From positions 884,001 through 948,000 of the forward strand of contig NZ_CP060720.1 in NCBI RefSeq assembly GCF_014397115.1: 64,000 nt of DNA. Direction: 5' to 3'. A program made the translations under genes and the position numbers. Of the stretch, positions 45,926 through 55,905 are shown in pieces. This DNA is from Vagococcus carniphilus. GTDB lineage: Bacteria; Bacillota; Bacilli; Lactobacillales; Vagococcaceae. Position 1 is the first letter of the stretch. Every line of letters starts with the position of its first letter. The notes beneath the pieces were generated by a model. It was not told where the DNA came from, did not search any database, and saw only the letters and a list, made by a program, of their open reading frames with translations.

Positions 45926-47920
45926 ATGATAGAAAGAAGTACTGATCATACCTTTGATTTGGTTTCGAAATATGAGCCATCTGGTGATCAACCAGAGGCA
46001 ATAAAAACCCTTGTAGATAATATAAATAAAAAAGAAAAAGCTCAGATTTTACTAGGTGTGACAGGATCGGGTAAAACTTTTACGATGTCAAATGTGATTA
46101 AAGAAGTCAACAAACCTACCTTGATTATTGCTCATAATAAAACGTTAGCAGGTCAATTATATAGTGAGTTTAAAGAGTTTTTTCCAAATAATGCTGTTGA
46201 ATATTTTGTTAGTTATTACGATTATTATCAACCAGAAGCGTATGTTCCTTCAAGTGATACTTATATCGAAAAAGATTCAAGTGTGAATGATGAAATTGAT
46301 AAATTACGTCACTCAGCTACTAGTTCATTGCTAGAGAGAAACGATGTGATTGTGGTTGCTTCTGTTTCTTGTATTTACGGATTAGGAGATCCAAAAGAAT
46401 ACCAAGAGCAAGTTCTGTCTTTACGTGTTGGGATGGAGATGGAAAGAGATCAACTATTAAGAGAATTGGTAGATATTCAGTTTGACAGAAATGATATTGA
46501 TTTCCAACGGGGACGCTTTAGAGTTCGAGGAGACGTAGTAGAAATATTCTTAGCTTCTCGAGATGAACAAGCTCTTCGTGTGGAATTTTTTGGTGATGAG
46601 ATTGATAGAATCAGAGAAGTAAATGCATTAACTGGTGAAATTATGTCAGATACAGAACATGTGGCTATTTTCCCGGCTACTCATTTTGTGACAAATGAAG
46701 AACAAATGGAAAAAGCTATTACAAGAATTCAAGATGAATTAGATGTTCGACTAAAAGATTTAAGAGAAGATGAAAAATTGATAGAAGCACAACGCCTTGA
46801 ACAACGAACGAACTATGATATTGAGATGATGCGTGAGATGGGCTATTGCTCAGGTATTGAAAATTACTCTCGTCATATGGAAGGACGAGACGAAGGAGAA
46901 CCACCTTATACATTAATTGATTTCTTTCCAGAAGATTCTTTAATTATGGTGGATGAGTCTCACGTAACAATGCCTCAAGTTCGAGGAATGTATAATGGGG
47001 ATAGAGCGAGAAAACAAATGTTAGTAGATTATGGTTTTAGATTACCTAGTGCTCTAGATAATCGTCCATTAAAATTAGAAGAATTTGAAGAACATGTTAA
47101 TCAAATTGTTTATGTTTCTGCTACTCCAGGCCCATATGAAAAAGAAGAAACAGACCTTATCGCAGAACAAATTATTCGTCCAACAGGATTGCTTGATCCA
47201 AATATTGAAGTAAGACCTATCATGGGACAAATCGATGATTTAGTTGGTGAAATCAATGACAGAGTTGAGAAAAATGAACGTGTCTTTATTACGACTTTGA
47301 CGAAAAAAATGTCTGAAGATTTAACTGATTACTTTAAAGAACTTGGGATTAAAGTTAAATATCTTCATAGTGATGTTAAAACCTTAGAAAGAACAGAAAT
47401 TATTCGTGATTTAAGATTAGGTGAGTTCGATGTTTTAATTGGAATTAACTTACTTCGAGAGGGAATTGACGTTCCAGAAGTATCATTAGTTGCTATTTTG
47501 GATGCTGATAAAGAAGGCTTCTTACGAAGTGAGCGCTCATTAATTCAAACAATAGGTCGTGCAGCAAGAAATGAAAATGGAAAAGTTATCATGTACGCAG
47601 ACAAGATGACAGATTCAATGAATCATGCGATTGAAGAAACGAAACGAAGAAGAGCTATTCAGGAAGCTTATAACGAAGAACATGGCATTACACCTAAGAC
47701 AATTATTAAAGAAATCCGTGATTTGATCAGTATTTCTAAGGTAAGTGAAGAAGAGGAAGAAGTTAGCTTAACAGAACAATATGAAAATCTTAATAAAGAA
47801 GAAAAATCTGAATTGTTACTTGAACTTGAAAATCAAATGAAAGAAGCAGCTAAAGAGCTGGACTTTGAAAAAGCCGCTACTTTAAGAGATACCCTTCTTG
47901 AATTAAAATCTGGAAAATAA
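45926..47920 (+). CDS. uvrB: Excinuclease ABC subunit B
   Basis: DNA-repair helicase-like protein of 664 residues. Walker A GVTGSGKT, the damage-probing beta-hairpin [21 protein letters not shown], Walker B MVDESH, helicase motif [16 protein letters not shown] and the C-terminal UVR motif ([28 protein letters not shown]) are complete. AAGGAGAATGAAATT precedes the ATG. It works with UvrA and UvrC in nucleotide excision repair. uvrA follows 12 bases later, and an SOS box is at the promoter. Confidence 0.97.
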   Translation: MIERSTDHTFDLVSKYEPSGDQPEAIKTLVDNINKKEKAQILLGVTGSGKTFTMSNVIKEVNKPTLIIAHNKTLAGQLYSEFKEFFPNNAVEYFVSYYDYYQPEAYVPSSDTYIEKDSSVNDEIDKLRHSATSSLLERNDVIVVASVSCIYGLGDPKEYQEQVLSLRVGMEMERDQLLRELVDIQFDRNDIDFQRGRFRVRGDVVEIFLASRDEQALRVEFFGDEIDRIREVNALTGEIMSDTEHVAIFPATHFVTNEEQMEKAITRIQDELDVRLKDLREDEKLIEAQRLEQRTNYDIEMMREMGYCSGIENYSRHMEGRDEGEPPYTLIDFFPEDSLIMVDESHVTMPQVRGMYNGDRARKQMLVDYGFRLPSALDNRPLKLEEFEEHVNQIVYVSATPGPYEKEETDLIAEQIIRPTGLLDPNIEVRPIMGQIDDLVGEINDRVEKNERVFITTLTKKMSEDLTDYFKELGIKVKYLHSDVKTLERTEIIRDLRLGEFDVLIGINLLREGIDVPEVSLVAILDADKEGFLRSERSLIQTIGRAARNENGKVIMYADKMTDSMNHAIEETKRRRAIQEAYNEEHGITPKTIIKEIRDLISISKVSEEEEEVSLTEQYENLNKEEKSELLLELENQMKEAAKELDFEKAATLRDTLLELKSGK

Positions 47921-47932
47921 AGGAGGATCACC

Positions 47933-50761
47933 ATGGCAAATGACAAAATAGTGATTCGAGGGGCAAGAGCCCATAATTTAAAAAATATAGATGTGACGAT
48001 TCCAAGGGATAAATTAGTGGTTATTACAGGCTTATCTGGTTCAGGAAAAAGCTCTTTAGCATTTGATACGCTTTATGCTGAAGGGCAAAGGCGTTATGTT
48101 GAAAGTCTTTCAGCTTATGCAAGACAATTCTTAGGACAAATGGATAAACCAGATGTGGATAGCATTGATGGGTTAAGCCCAGCTATCTCAATCGACCAAA
48201 AAACAACGAGTAAGAATCCGCGTTCAACAGTAGGAACAGTGACAGAAATTAATGACTATTTGAGATTACTTTATGCTCGAGTAGGACATCCAATTTGTCC
48301 AAATGATGGAACAGAGATTAGTAGTCAATCACCAGAACAAATGACTGATCGTATTTTAGAGTTAGAAGAAAGAACTAAAGTTCAAATTTTGGCACCAATT
48401 GTTCGAAGTAAAAAGGGACAACATAAAAAAGTATTTGAAAAAATAAAAAAAGAGGGATTTGTTCGAGTAAGAATTGATGGTGAATCTTATGATATTGAAG
48501 AAATTCCGGAACTTGAAAAGAATAAGAAACACTCCATTGAAATTGTTGTTGACCGAATTGTCGTAAAAGAAGGCGTTCGTTCTCGTTTATTTGATTCCTT
48601 TGAAATGGCATTAAGATTATCTGAAGGTTATGCCTTAGTAGATGTTAATTCTGAAGAAGAAATTTTATTTAGTGAGCATTATGCTTGTCCGTATTGTGGC
48701 TTCACAGTAGGTGAAATTGAACCAAGATTATTCTCATTCAATACGCCATTTGGTGCTTGTCCAGAGTGTGATGGTTTAAGTGTTAAACTAGAAGTTGATG
48801 CTGATTTGGTTGTACCAGATAAATCAAAAACATTAAGAGAAGGAGCAATTGCTCCGTGGAACCCTATCAGTTCAAACTATTATCCTCAAATGTTAGAACA
48901 AGCTTGTGATCATTTTGGAATTGATTTTGACACACCTTATGAGAAATTAGAAGACGAACAACAAGAAATTCTTTTAAAAGGATCAAAAGGAGAAGAGTTT
49001 CATTTTCATTATGAAAATGAGTTTGGTGGTGTTCGTGATGTTGATATTCCTTTTGAGGGGATATTAATTAATATTAAAAGAAGATATCATGAAACAAATA
49101 GTGATTATACGCGTGAGCAGATGAGGCTTTATATGACAGAGCTAACGTGTGAAACGTGTCATGGCTATCGTTTAAATGAAGAAGCATTATCAGTTAAAGT
49201 AGATGGTCATCATATTGGTGAGTTGAGTAATTTAGCAGTGGGAGATTCATTAGATTATTTTGAAGGATTGTCATTTGGTGAACAGGAACAAATGATTGCT
49301 AGTCCTATCTTAAAAGAAATAAAAGATCGATTGAGTTTCTTAAAAAATGTCGGATTAACTTATTTAACTTTGAGTCGTTCAGCTGGTACATTATCAGGTG
49401 GAGAAGCTCAACGTATTCGCTTGGCTACTCAAATAGGATCTAATCTTTCAGGTGTCCTATATATTTTAGATGAGCCTTCTATTGGTTTACATCAAAGAGA
49501 TAACAACCGATTGATTGATTCGTTGAAAAAAATGCGTGACTTAGGAAATACTTTAATCGTAGTAGAACATGATGAAGACACTATGCGTGCCGCTGATTAT
49601 TTGATTGATATAGGACCTGGGGCAGGAGAACTTGGTGGAGAGATTATTGCTGCAGGAACTCCTTCAGAAGTTGAAAAAAATAAAAAATCTTTAACAGGTC
49701 AATATCTATCAGGAAAAAAACAGATTCCAGTTCCCACTTCTAGAAGAAAAGGAAATGGTAAGGAAATTGTGGTCAAAGGGGCAAGTGAGAATAATTTAAA
49801 AAACCTTAATGTTACTTTCCCTTTAGGCAAATTTGTCGCAGTTACAGGTGTTTCAGGATCAGGTAAGAGTACATTAGTGAATGAGATATTAAAGAAAGCA
49901 CTAGCCCAAAAAATTAATCGTAATTCAGAAAAACCAGGAAAATACAAATCAATTACTGGTTATGAAGAAATAGAGAAAATTATTGATATTGATCAAAGTC
50001 CTATTGGTAGAACACCAAGAAGTAATCCCGCAACTTACACAAGTGTGTTTGATGATATTCGTGATTTGTTTTCAAAAACAAATGAAGCGAAAATCCGTGG
50101 TTACAAAAAGGGTCGTTTCAGCTTTAATGTCAAAGGTGGTAGATGTGAAGCTTGTCGCGGTGATGGTATCATAAAAATTGAGATGCATTTCTTACCAGAT
50201 GTGTACGTACCTTGTGAGGTTTGTCATGGTCATCGTTACAATTCAGAAACATTAGAAGTCAAATATAAAGGAAAGAATATTGCTGAGATATTAGAAATGA
50301 CTGTCGAAGAAGCAGTGGATTTCTTTAAGGCAATTCCTAAAATTCATCGTAAGATGCAGACCATTGTTGATGTTGGTTTAGGATATGTAAAACTTGGACA
50401 ATCAGCAACAACCCTTTCAGGAGGGGAAGCTCAACGGATGAAGTTAGCCAGTGAACTTCATAAACGTTCTTCTGGTAAAAACTTCTATATTCTAGATGAA
50501 CCTACGACAGGACTACATGCAGATGATATTAGTCGTTTGATTGGGGTTTTAACGCGCCTAGTTGATGCAGGTAATACTGTACTTGTTATTGAGCATAATT
50601 TAGACGTCATTAAAACAGCTGATTATATTATTGATTTAGGCCCAGAAGGTGGAGATGGTGGTGGAACTATCGTCACTACTGGAACGCCAGAAGAAGTCAT
50701 CACTGTTGAAGAAAGTTTCACAGGTTATTATCTAAAAGAAGTCATGGAACGATTTGACTAA
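47933..50761 (+). CDS. uvrA: Excinuclease ABC subunit A
   Basis: Damage-recognition ATPase of 942 residues. Two ABC modules are seen, with Walker [10 protein letters not shown] near 32-40 and GVSGSGKST in the second half. The signatures are [17 protein letters not shown] and [17 protein letters not shown]. Zinc-finger cysteines appear in [20 protein letters not shown] and [16 protein letters not shown]. Length and order are normal for class I UvrA. AAAGGAGGATCACC gives a strong ribosome site; it is cotranscribed with uvrB. Confidence 0.97.
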   Translation: MANDKIVIRGARAHNLKNIDVTIPRDKLVVITGLSGSGKSSLAFDTLYAEGQRRYVESLSAYARQFLGQMDKPDVDSIDGLSPAISIDQKTTSKNPRSTVGTVTEINDYLRLLYARVGHPICPNDGTEISSQSPEQMTDRILELEERTKVQILAPIVRSKKGQHKKVFEKIKKEGFVRVRIDGESYDIEEIPELEKNKKHSIEIVVDRIVVKEGVRSRLFDSFEMALRLSEGYALVDVNSEEEILFSEHYACPYCGFTVGEIEPRLFSFNTPFGACPECDGLSVKLEVDADLVVPDKSKTLREGAIAPWNPISSNYYPQMLEQACDHFGIDFDTPYEKLEDEQQEILLKGSKGEEFHFHYENEFGGVRDVDIPFEGILINIKRRYHETNSDYTREQMRLYMTELTCETCHGYRLNEEALSVKVDGHHIGELSNLAVGDSLDYFEGLSFGEQEQMIASPILKEIKDRLSFLKNVGLTYLTLSRSAGTLSGGEAQRIRLATQIGSNLSGVLYILDEPSIGLHQRDNNRLIDSLKKMRDLGNTLIVVEHDEDTMRAADYLIDIGPGAGELGGEIIAAGTPSEVEKNKKSLTGQYLSGKKQIPVPTSRRKGNGKEIVVKGASENNLKNLNVTFPLGKFVAVTGVSGSGKSTLVNEILKKALAQKINRNSEKPGKYKSITGYEEIEKIIDIDQSPIGRTPRSNPATYTSVFDDIRDLFSKTNEAKIRGYKKGRFSFNVKGGRCEACRGDGIIKIEMHFLPDVYVPCEVCHGHRYNSETLEVKYKGKNIAEILEMTVEEAVDFFKAIPKIHRKMQTIVDVGLGYVKLGQSATTLSGGEAQRMKLASELHKRSSGKNFYILDEPTTGLHADDISRLIGVLTRLVDAGNTVLVIEHNLDVIKTADYIIDLGPEGGDGGGTIVTTGTPEEVITVEESFTGYYLKEVMERFD

Positions 50762-50763
50762 AT

Positions 50764-50810
50764 AAAAAGAATCCAAACCCTATAAATTATAGAGTTTGGA
50801 TTCTTTTTTT
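50764..50810. terminator. Bidirectional terminator after uvrA
   Basis: AAAAAGAATCCAAAC pairs with GTTTGGATTCTTTTT, with an inner CTATAA/TTATAG extension beyond one mismatch; T-tract follows. It also serves the convergent permease gene. Confidence 0.92.
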
Positions 50811-51540
50811 AAGCATTGATTCGTTTGATTTCTCTTTTATAATTCATTAAATAAGTAATGATAGAAAGAACGATGAAGATGACAAAAAGGGATAGAACGA
50901 GTGAAAATGGTTTGTTGCCATCAGGATAAATGCCTAGTGATTTTAAGATAAAAGAAAAGATACTTGTTTTAAAATCAGGACTAATTATTTTTACCAATAA
51001 ACTAACTAAGATAGGAATCATAATGAGAGTTGCGATAACAAATAATTTTTTATATCCAGTTACTCGGTCGTTAAAAACGCCCATTATAGAGCCTATAGAA
51101 CTAGCGAACAGTAAAAAAATAAAGAGCAGTAAAAAACTAGTCATTAAATTTTCTTTCGTATAAATATCGACAAAAAATAGAGTTAAACTTAATTTTTGTG
51201 TGAGCAGCCCATTTCCAAATTGTTTTATTCCTAGGAGAATACAGGAAATGATTAGAGATAGTGTAAAATTTGAGATAAGGGAAGATAAGAAAATATTATT
51301 TCGGGACATCCCATTTTGAATGAATAATTTAAAATCTGAGCTAACACCAATAAAAGCTAAAATAATCATAAAAAGCATTGAAGCAAAAAGCATATCAGAA
51401 CTAACAGTACTATCAGTCCCTGATACAAAAATTCCAATTAAAGGAAACGCAATGGCGAAAAGTAAAAAATAACCAAAGAAAAAAAGAGCAGCTTTCATTT
51501 GATATTTAAAACGATACTTAATAGCTGTTGATAATTTCAT
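50809..51540 (-). CDS. ABC transporter permease-type membrane protein
   Basis: Membrane protein of 243 residues with about six hydrophobic segments, spread over the whole length (first at about 15-37, last at about 210-232). Charged ends MKLSTAIKYRFKYQMK and NYKREIKRINA lie in the cytoplasm. No specific family motif is recognised. It is the last gene of a GntR-ATPase-permease operon, 11 bases after the ATPase stop, which is the basis for calling it the permease. The layout resembles ytrABC-type envelope-stress or drug exporters. The substrate is unknown. Confidence 0.75.
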   Translation of the reverse strand: MKLSTAIKYRFKYQMKAALFFFGYFLLFAIAFPLIGIFVSGTDSTVSSDMLFASMLFMIILAFIGVSSDFKLFIQNGMSRNNIFLSSLISNFTLSLIISCILLGIKQFGNGLLTQKLSLTLFFVDIYTKENLMTSFLLLFIFLLFASSIGSIMGVFNDRVTGYKKLFVIATLIMIPILVSLLVKIISPDFKTSIFSFILKSLGIYPDGNKPFSLVLSLFVIFIVLSIITYLMNYKREIKRINA

Positions 51541-51551
51541 GATAAAACAAC

Positions 51552-52400
51552 CTACTTTCTTTTTGTTAATTGAACAAAGTAATTTTGTAAACTTAGCGGA
51601 GCTAAACGAACTCCAGTTGGTAGTGTTTCAGGAGAAATACCAGAAACATGAACACTAACGAAATCTCCTAGTTCCTCTTTTCCAATAATATTTAAATCTT
51701 TTGTAAAGTCAGAAATAATGTCTCTTGGACCTGAAAGGGTATAGTTTTCCTGTAAAATCGTTTCAACATCTTTTTGAAGGGTTACTTCTCCTTGATCTAA
51801 AATAATAACACTTTCTAATAAATTAGTGATTTCCTCGATTAAGTGAGTTGAAATGATAAAAGTTCTAGGTCTATTTTCAAATGTTTCGATTAAAGACTCA
51901 TAAAATAACTCTCTATGACCTGCATCTAATCCTAAAACAGGTTCATCTAGGAAAATGTAGTCACATGGTACACATAAAGCAGTGATTAACTTTGCGATAC
52001 TTCGATAACCTGTTGATAATTTCTTAAAAGTTGTTTTTTGATTTAATTCGAATAAGTCGGTTAATCGATTAGCTAGATCCCAGTCAAATGAACCATAAAA
52101 TTCTTCTGAGATTTTGAACATTTCTTTGACTTTCATGCTAGAGGGAAATAAGTTATCTTCACTCATTAAGTAAACATGATTTAGAAGCTCTTCATTATCA
52201 GTTATTCGAGTATTATCGAGCAAAATATCTCCAGAACTAGGGAAACTACGATTGTTAATAATATTTAAAAGTGTACTTTTGCCAGCTCCATTTCTACCAA
52301 GCAAACCATAAATTGTTTGTTCTTTGAAAATAATAGAGATATTTGATAGGGCTTTTTTATCTTTGTATGTTTTACTGACAGCTTGAACTTCTAATTTCAT
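51552..52400 (-). CDS. ABC transporter ATP-binding protein of a GntR-controlled exporter
   Basis: ATPase of 282 residues. Walker A GLLGRNGAGKST lies at 32-43 and Walker B is YIFLDEPVLGLD. The signature reads KLSTGYRSIAKL in place of LSGGQ, and the Q-loop position reads YLMSEDNLF with no Gln, as in the YtrB/BcrA-like exporter group. The switch His is in FIISTHLIEEI. A C-terminal region of about 70 residues is extra. Start ATG overlaps the gntR stop by four bases, so translation is coupled. Confidence 0.88.
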   Translation of the reverse strand: MKLEVQAVSKTYKDKKALSNISIIFKEQTIYGLLGRNGAGKSTLLNIINNRSFPSSGDILLDNTRITDNEELLNHVYLMSEDNLFPSSMKVKEMFKISEEFYGSFDWDLANRLTDLFELNQKTTFKKLSTGYRSIAKLITALCVPCDYIFLDEPVLGLDAGHRELFYESLIETFENRPRTFIISTHLIEEITNLLESVIILDQGEVTLQKDVETILQENYTLSGPRDIISDFTKDLNIIGKEELGDFVSVHVSGISPETLPTGVRLAPLSLQNYFVQLTKRK

Positions 52401-52765
52401 GATTGATACCCTCTTTCTAAAATACTTTTTAGTTCTTCTAAACTAATATTTAATTTCTTCGCTTCTTCAATTAATTGATTGACATCATGAGTCAAAAACT
52501 CTTCTTTTCTAATCATTTCAACTTTCTCCTTTGCACCAACTAGAACAAACATACCAATACCACGTTTTTTTTCGATTAATTTGGCATCAACTAATAAATT
52601 CATTCCTTTTAAAACTGTAGCCGGATTAATTTGATAACCTTTAGATATCTCTGTTGTTGAAGGAATTTGAGCACCTTCTTGATAAGCACCGTTTAAAATC
52701 CCTAAAGAAATTTGATCGGCAACTTGTTGAAATAAAGGTTTACCTCCGGAATAATTAAATTCCAT
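52397..52765 (-). CDS. GntR family regulator, YtrA subgroup
   Basis: Regulator of 122 residues. The N-terminal winged helix (about 8-75) reads KPLFQQVADQISLGILNGAYQEGAQIPSTTEISKGYQINPATVLKGMNLLVDAKLIEKKRGIGMFV, with only a short C-terminal tail, which is typical of the YtrA subgroup that lacks a large ligand domain. GAGGTGAAAAA precedes the ATG. It leads an operon with an ABC transporter, and a 22-bp palindrome overlaps its promoter, so autorepression with induction by envelope stress or an antibiotic is likely (inference). Confidence 0.9.
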   Translation of the reverse strand: MEFNYSGGKPLFQQVADQISLGILNGAYQEGAQIPSTTEISKGYQINPATVLKGMNLLVDAKLIEKKRGIGMFVLVGAKEKVEMIRKEEFLTHDVNQLIEEAKKLNISLEELKSILERGYQS

Positions 52766-52788
52766 TTTTTCACCTCATCACTTATTCG

Positions 52789-52837
52789 GTTAGTTACTTG
52801 TGTAACTAACTATAAAACCACAAGAGTTATTTGTCAA
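52789..52837 (-). promoter_or_regulatory. GntR-operon promoter with 22-bp operator palindrome
   Basis: On the minus strand TTGACA (52837-52832), 17 bases, TATAGT (52814-52809). GTTAGTTAC and GTAACTAAC (52789-52797 and 52802-52810) form a perfect inverted repeat around four bases that overlaps the -10 end and the start site. Confidence 0.82.
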
Positions 52838-52871
52838 CTTCTTTTTTAACTATCTTATGATACGCCGGGTA

Positions 52872-52880
52872 TGTTATAAT
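52872..52880 (+). promoter_or_regulatory. Extended -10 promoter of rapZ-yvcK-whiA
   Basis: TGTTATAAT gives a perfect -10 with TG extension, 29 bases upstream of the rapZ ATG. It is divergent from the GntR operon promoter. Confidence 0.7.
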
Positions 52881-52909
52881 TGAGTTATTGAAAATAGGGA
52901 GTGAAGAAA

Positions 52910-53806
52910 ATGGAAGAAAATCAAGTAGAAAGTCTTCAATTAGTTGTTATAACAGGGATGAGTGGAGCTGGAAAAACAGTTGCTATTCAAAGCTTTGAAG
53001 ACATGGGATTTTTCTGTATCGATAATTTACCTCCAAGTTTAATCCCAAAATTTTGGGAATTAATTAAAGAATCTGGGAAAATTACAAAAATAGCATTAGT
53101 GATTGATTTAAGATCTCGTGCTTTCTTTGAAGAAATTCAAAGTATGTTAATCGAAATTGAAAATACAAAATTAGTAGATACAACTATTATGTTTTTAGAT
53201 GCATCAGATAAAGAGTTAGTGTCTCGTTATAAAGAAACAAGAAGAACTCATCCACTTGCAATGGATGGTTTAGTGACTGAAGGAATCATGAAAGAGCGCG
53301 GGTTATTAAGTGAATTAAAAGCAGAAGCGCAATTAGTTATTGATACAACTAAATTAGCTCCAAGAGAATTACGAGAAAAAATTATGTCTAATTTCAAATC
53401 TCACGACACTTCAACTTTTAGAGTTGAGATGGTTTCTTTTGGTTTTAAATATGGTTTACCAATTGATGCTGATATTGTGATGGATGTTCGATTTTTACCA
53501 AATCCTCATTATGTATCTGAACTTCGACCAATGACAGGAAAAGATCAACCAGTCTATGATTATGTGATGGCATCAGAAATGACAGAGGATTTCTATCAAA
53601 AATATGAAGAGTTAATTTTAAGTATTTTACCTGGTTACAAAAAAGAAGGGAAAATGAGTTTAACTATTGCGATTGGCTGTACAGGTGGACAACACCGTTC
53701 TGTTGCTTTAACAGAACGCTTAGGACACCGAATTGAAAAAGATTACAAAACAAACATTACGCATCGTGACATTGGCAAACGGAAAGAAACGGTAAACCGC
53801 TCATGA
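52910..53806 (+). CDS. rapZ: RapZ/YvcJ nucleotide-binding protein
   Basis: P-loop protein of 298 residues. Walker A GMSGAGKT lies at 16-23. Family text includes [72 protein letters not shown] and the C-terminal [19 protein letters not shown]. Gram-negative RapZ guides decay of the GlmZ RNA; Gram-positive YvcJ has ATPase/GTPase activity and a less clear role. The ATG at 52910 is preferred to a GTG at 52901 within the AGGGAGTG ribosome site. The stop overlaps the yvcK start by four bases. Confidence 0.94.
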   Translation: MEENQVESLQLVVITGMSGAGKTVAIQSFEDMGFFCIDNLPPSLIPKFWELIKESGKITKIALVIDLRSRAFFEEIQSMLIEIENTKLVDTTIMFLDASDKELVSRYKETRRTHPLAMDGLVTEGIMKERGLLSELKAEAQLVIDTTKLAPRELREKIMSNFKSHDTSTFRVEMVSFGFKYGLPIDADIVMDVRFLPNPHYVSELRPMTGKDQPVYDYVMASEMTEDFYQKYEELILSILPGYKKEGKMSLTIAIGCTGGQHRSVALTERLGHRIEKDYKTNITHRDIGKRKETVNRS

Positions 53807-54795
53807 AAACGTATCGAATAAGAAGACCTAAAATCGTCGTCATTGGCGGCGGTACTGGGTTGCCGGTCATATTAAAAGGCTTACGTTATCAAAGTGCAGA
53901 AATAACTGCAGTGGTAACTGTGGCTGATGATGGTGGTAGTAGCGGTATGTTACGCCAAAGTGTGAATATGAGTCCTCCAGGGGATTTGCGAAATGTTTTA
54001 GTAGCTTTATCAGATATGCCGCAAATGTACGAAAAAATCTTTCAATACCGCTTTAAGCAAGAAGATGACTTTCTAGCTAATCATACAATTGGTAATTTAA
54101 TTATTGCCGCTCTTTCAGAGATGAAAGAAAGTACATATGATGCTATCCAGCTTCTAACTAAATTTATGCATGTGGATGGTCATATCTATCCAGCATCAGA
54201 AAAATCATTAACATTACATGCTAAATTCGAAGATGGAACAGAAGCGACTGGAGAATCTAAAATTGCTGAAGACAGAAAGGCAATTGATTACGTTTATGTG
54301 ACTAATACAATGGATGATGAAAAACCAAAAGCATCAAGAAAAGTTGTAACAGCCATTAAAGAAGCTGACATGATTGTTTTAGGACCGGGAAGTCTTTATA
54401 CAAGCATTTTACCGAATCTGATGATTGATGATTTAGGAAAAGCTATTGCAGAAGCTGAGGGTGAAGTTGTTTATATTTGTAATATTATGACTCAAAAAGG
54501 TGAAACAGAACATTTCTCAGATGCAGATCATATTAGAGTTTTACATAAACATTTAGGCACTAAATTTGTCGATACTGTATTAGTAAATACAGAGCCGATA
54601 CCAGAAGGTTACATGGATTTTGATATTTATGATGAATATTTAGTCCAAGTAAGACATAATTTCCAAGGATTACGAGATGAAAATTGTCGAGTGATTTCTG
54701 CTGACTTCTTAGAATTGAAGGATGGCGGTGTCTTTCATGATGGAAATAAAGTTGTGGAAGAATTATTTAGGCTAGTCTTTGGTACGAAATATTAA
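53803..54795 (+). CDS. yvcK: YvcK/CofD-like protein (UPF0052)
   Basis: Protein of 330 residues with a Rossmann-type fold. Landmarks are [68 protein letters not shown] and [17 protein letters not shown]. Members bind UDP-sugars and are needed for cell shape and growth on gluconeogenic substrates in Bacillus and Listeria. It overlaps rapZ by four bases and lies 20 bases ahead of whiA, the conserved Firmicutes order. Confidence 0.93.
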   Translation: MKTYRIRRPKIVVIGGGTGLPVILKGLRYQSAEITAVVTVADDGGSSGMLRQSVNMSPPGDLRNVLVALSDMPQMYEKIFQYRFKQEDDFLANHTIGNLIIAALSEMKESTYDAIQLLTKFMHVDGHIYPASEKSLTLHAKFEDGTEATGESKIAEDRKAIDYVYVTNTMDDEKPKASRKVVTAIKEADMIVLGPGSLYTSILPNLMIDDLGKAIAEAEGEVVYICNIMTQKGETEHFSDADHIRVLHKHLGTKFVDTVLVNTEPIPEGYMDFDIYDEYLVQVRHNFQGLRDENCRVISADFLELKDGGVFHDGNKVVEELFRLVFGTKY

Positions 54796-54815
54796 ATGTA
54801 AGGGAGTGAGTCAGG

Positions 54816-55742
54816 ATGTCTTTTGCAGCAGATGTAAAAAAAGAACTGACCACATTGGAAGTTCATAAGGAACACGCTAAAGCTGAGTTAGCTGCTCTCA
54901 TTCGAATGAATGGGGCAGTTACTTTAGTTAACAGACAATTCGTCTTGAATGTGCAAACAGAAAATGCAGCCATTGCTAGGCGGATTTACACCTTATTAAA
55001 AGATCATTATCAAGTAAATAGTGAGCTATTAGTAAGAAGAAAAATGAAATTAAAGAAAAATAATGTCTATATTGTTCGGTTGAAACAAGGGACGCAAACG
55101 ATATTAAATGATTTAGAGATTATGGATGGTAATATGTTCAATATTCAAGTTTCTCCTTCAATTATGGGCAATGAACAAAAAATGCGCTCTTATTTAAGAG
55201 GCGCTTTTTTAGCGGGAGGATCTGTTAATAATCCTGAAACGAGTCGATATCATTTAGAAATTTATTCAATGTATGAAGAACAATGTAATGATTTATGTAC
55301 TATGTTGAAGTTTTATGGTTTAAATGGACGTGTTTTAGAAAGACGTAATGGGTTTATCACGTATTTAAAAGGTGCTGAGGAAATTGCGGATTTTCTAGTT
55401 TTAGTAGGTGCAACTAATGCCATGTTAAAATTTGAAGATGTGAGAATTGTTCGCGACCTTAGAAACTCAGTGAATCGTTTAATGAACTGTGAGAATGCGA
55501 ATATGAATAAAACAGCTGACGCTGCTAAACGTCAAATTGAAAATATTAGACTAATCGAAGAACGAGTTGGTCTTGATAGTTTACCTGAAAGATTAAAAGA
55601 AGTTGCTGAAATCAGATTGGAAAATCCAGAAATCAGTTTGAAGGAATTAGGAGAGATTTTGCCTTCTGGGCCGATTACAAAATCAGGTATTAATCATCGA
55701 ATTCGAAAGATCAATGAGTTTGCTGAAAAACTAGAAGCTTAA
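54816..55742 (+). CDS. whiA: DNA-binding protein WhiA
   Basis: Protein of 308 residues with an N-terminal LAGLIDADG-like domain ([34 protein letters not shown], then [28 protein letters not shown]) and a C-terminal helix-turn-helix ([37 protein letters not shown]). In Firmicutes it influences cell division and chromosome segregation. AAGGGAGTGAGTCAGG precedes the ATG. It is the last gene of the rapZ operon, followed by a terminator. Confidence 0.95.
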   Translation: MSFAADVKKELTTLEVHKEHAKAELAALIRMNGAVTLVNRQFVLNVQTENAAIARRIYTLLKDHYQVNSELLVRRKMKLKKNNVYIVRLKQGTQTILNDLEIMDGNMFNIQVSPSIMGNEQKMRSYLRGAFLAGGSVNNPETSRYHLEIYSMYEEQCNDLCTMLKFYGLNGRVLERRNGFITYLKGAEEIADFLVLVGATNAMLKFEDVRIVRDLRNSVNRLMNCENANMNKTADAAKRQIENIRLIEERVGLDSLPERLKEVAEIRLENPEISLKELGEILPSGPITKSGINHRIRKINEFAEKLEA

Positions 55743-55768
55743 AAAAATAATAGTACTTAACAATGAAT

Positions 55769-55817
55769 GAATCTGTGATATCAGTTTTTAGACTTTTGTC
55801 ACAGACTCTTTTTTTTA
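55769..55817 (+). terminator. Terminator of rapZ-yvcK-whiA
   Basis: GAATCTGTGA (55769-55778) pairs with TCACAGACTC (55799-55808) with one mismatch over a 20-base loop, then nine T. Confidence 0.82.
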
Positions 55818-55861
55818 TTCTAGATACTATTTTGTTTTTTCTATAAAAGAATGTGAAAAAG

Positions 55862-55870
55862 TGCTATACT
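55862..55870 (+). promoter_or_regulatory. Extended -10 promoter of the acoR-like gene
   Basis: TGCTATACT, a TG-extended -10, 36 bases upstream of the likely start codon; the -35 is weak. Confidence 0.55.
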
Positions 55871-55905
55871 GTAGCTAGAAAATTGAAAAAGGGCGTGTGA
55901 AGCTA

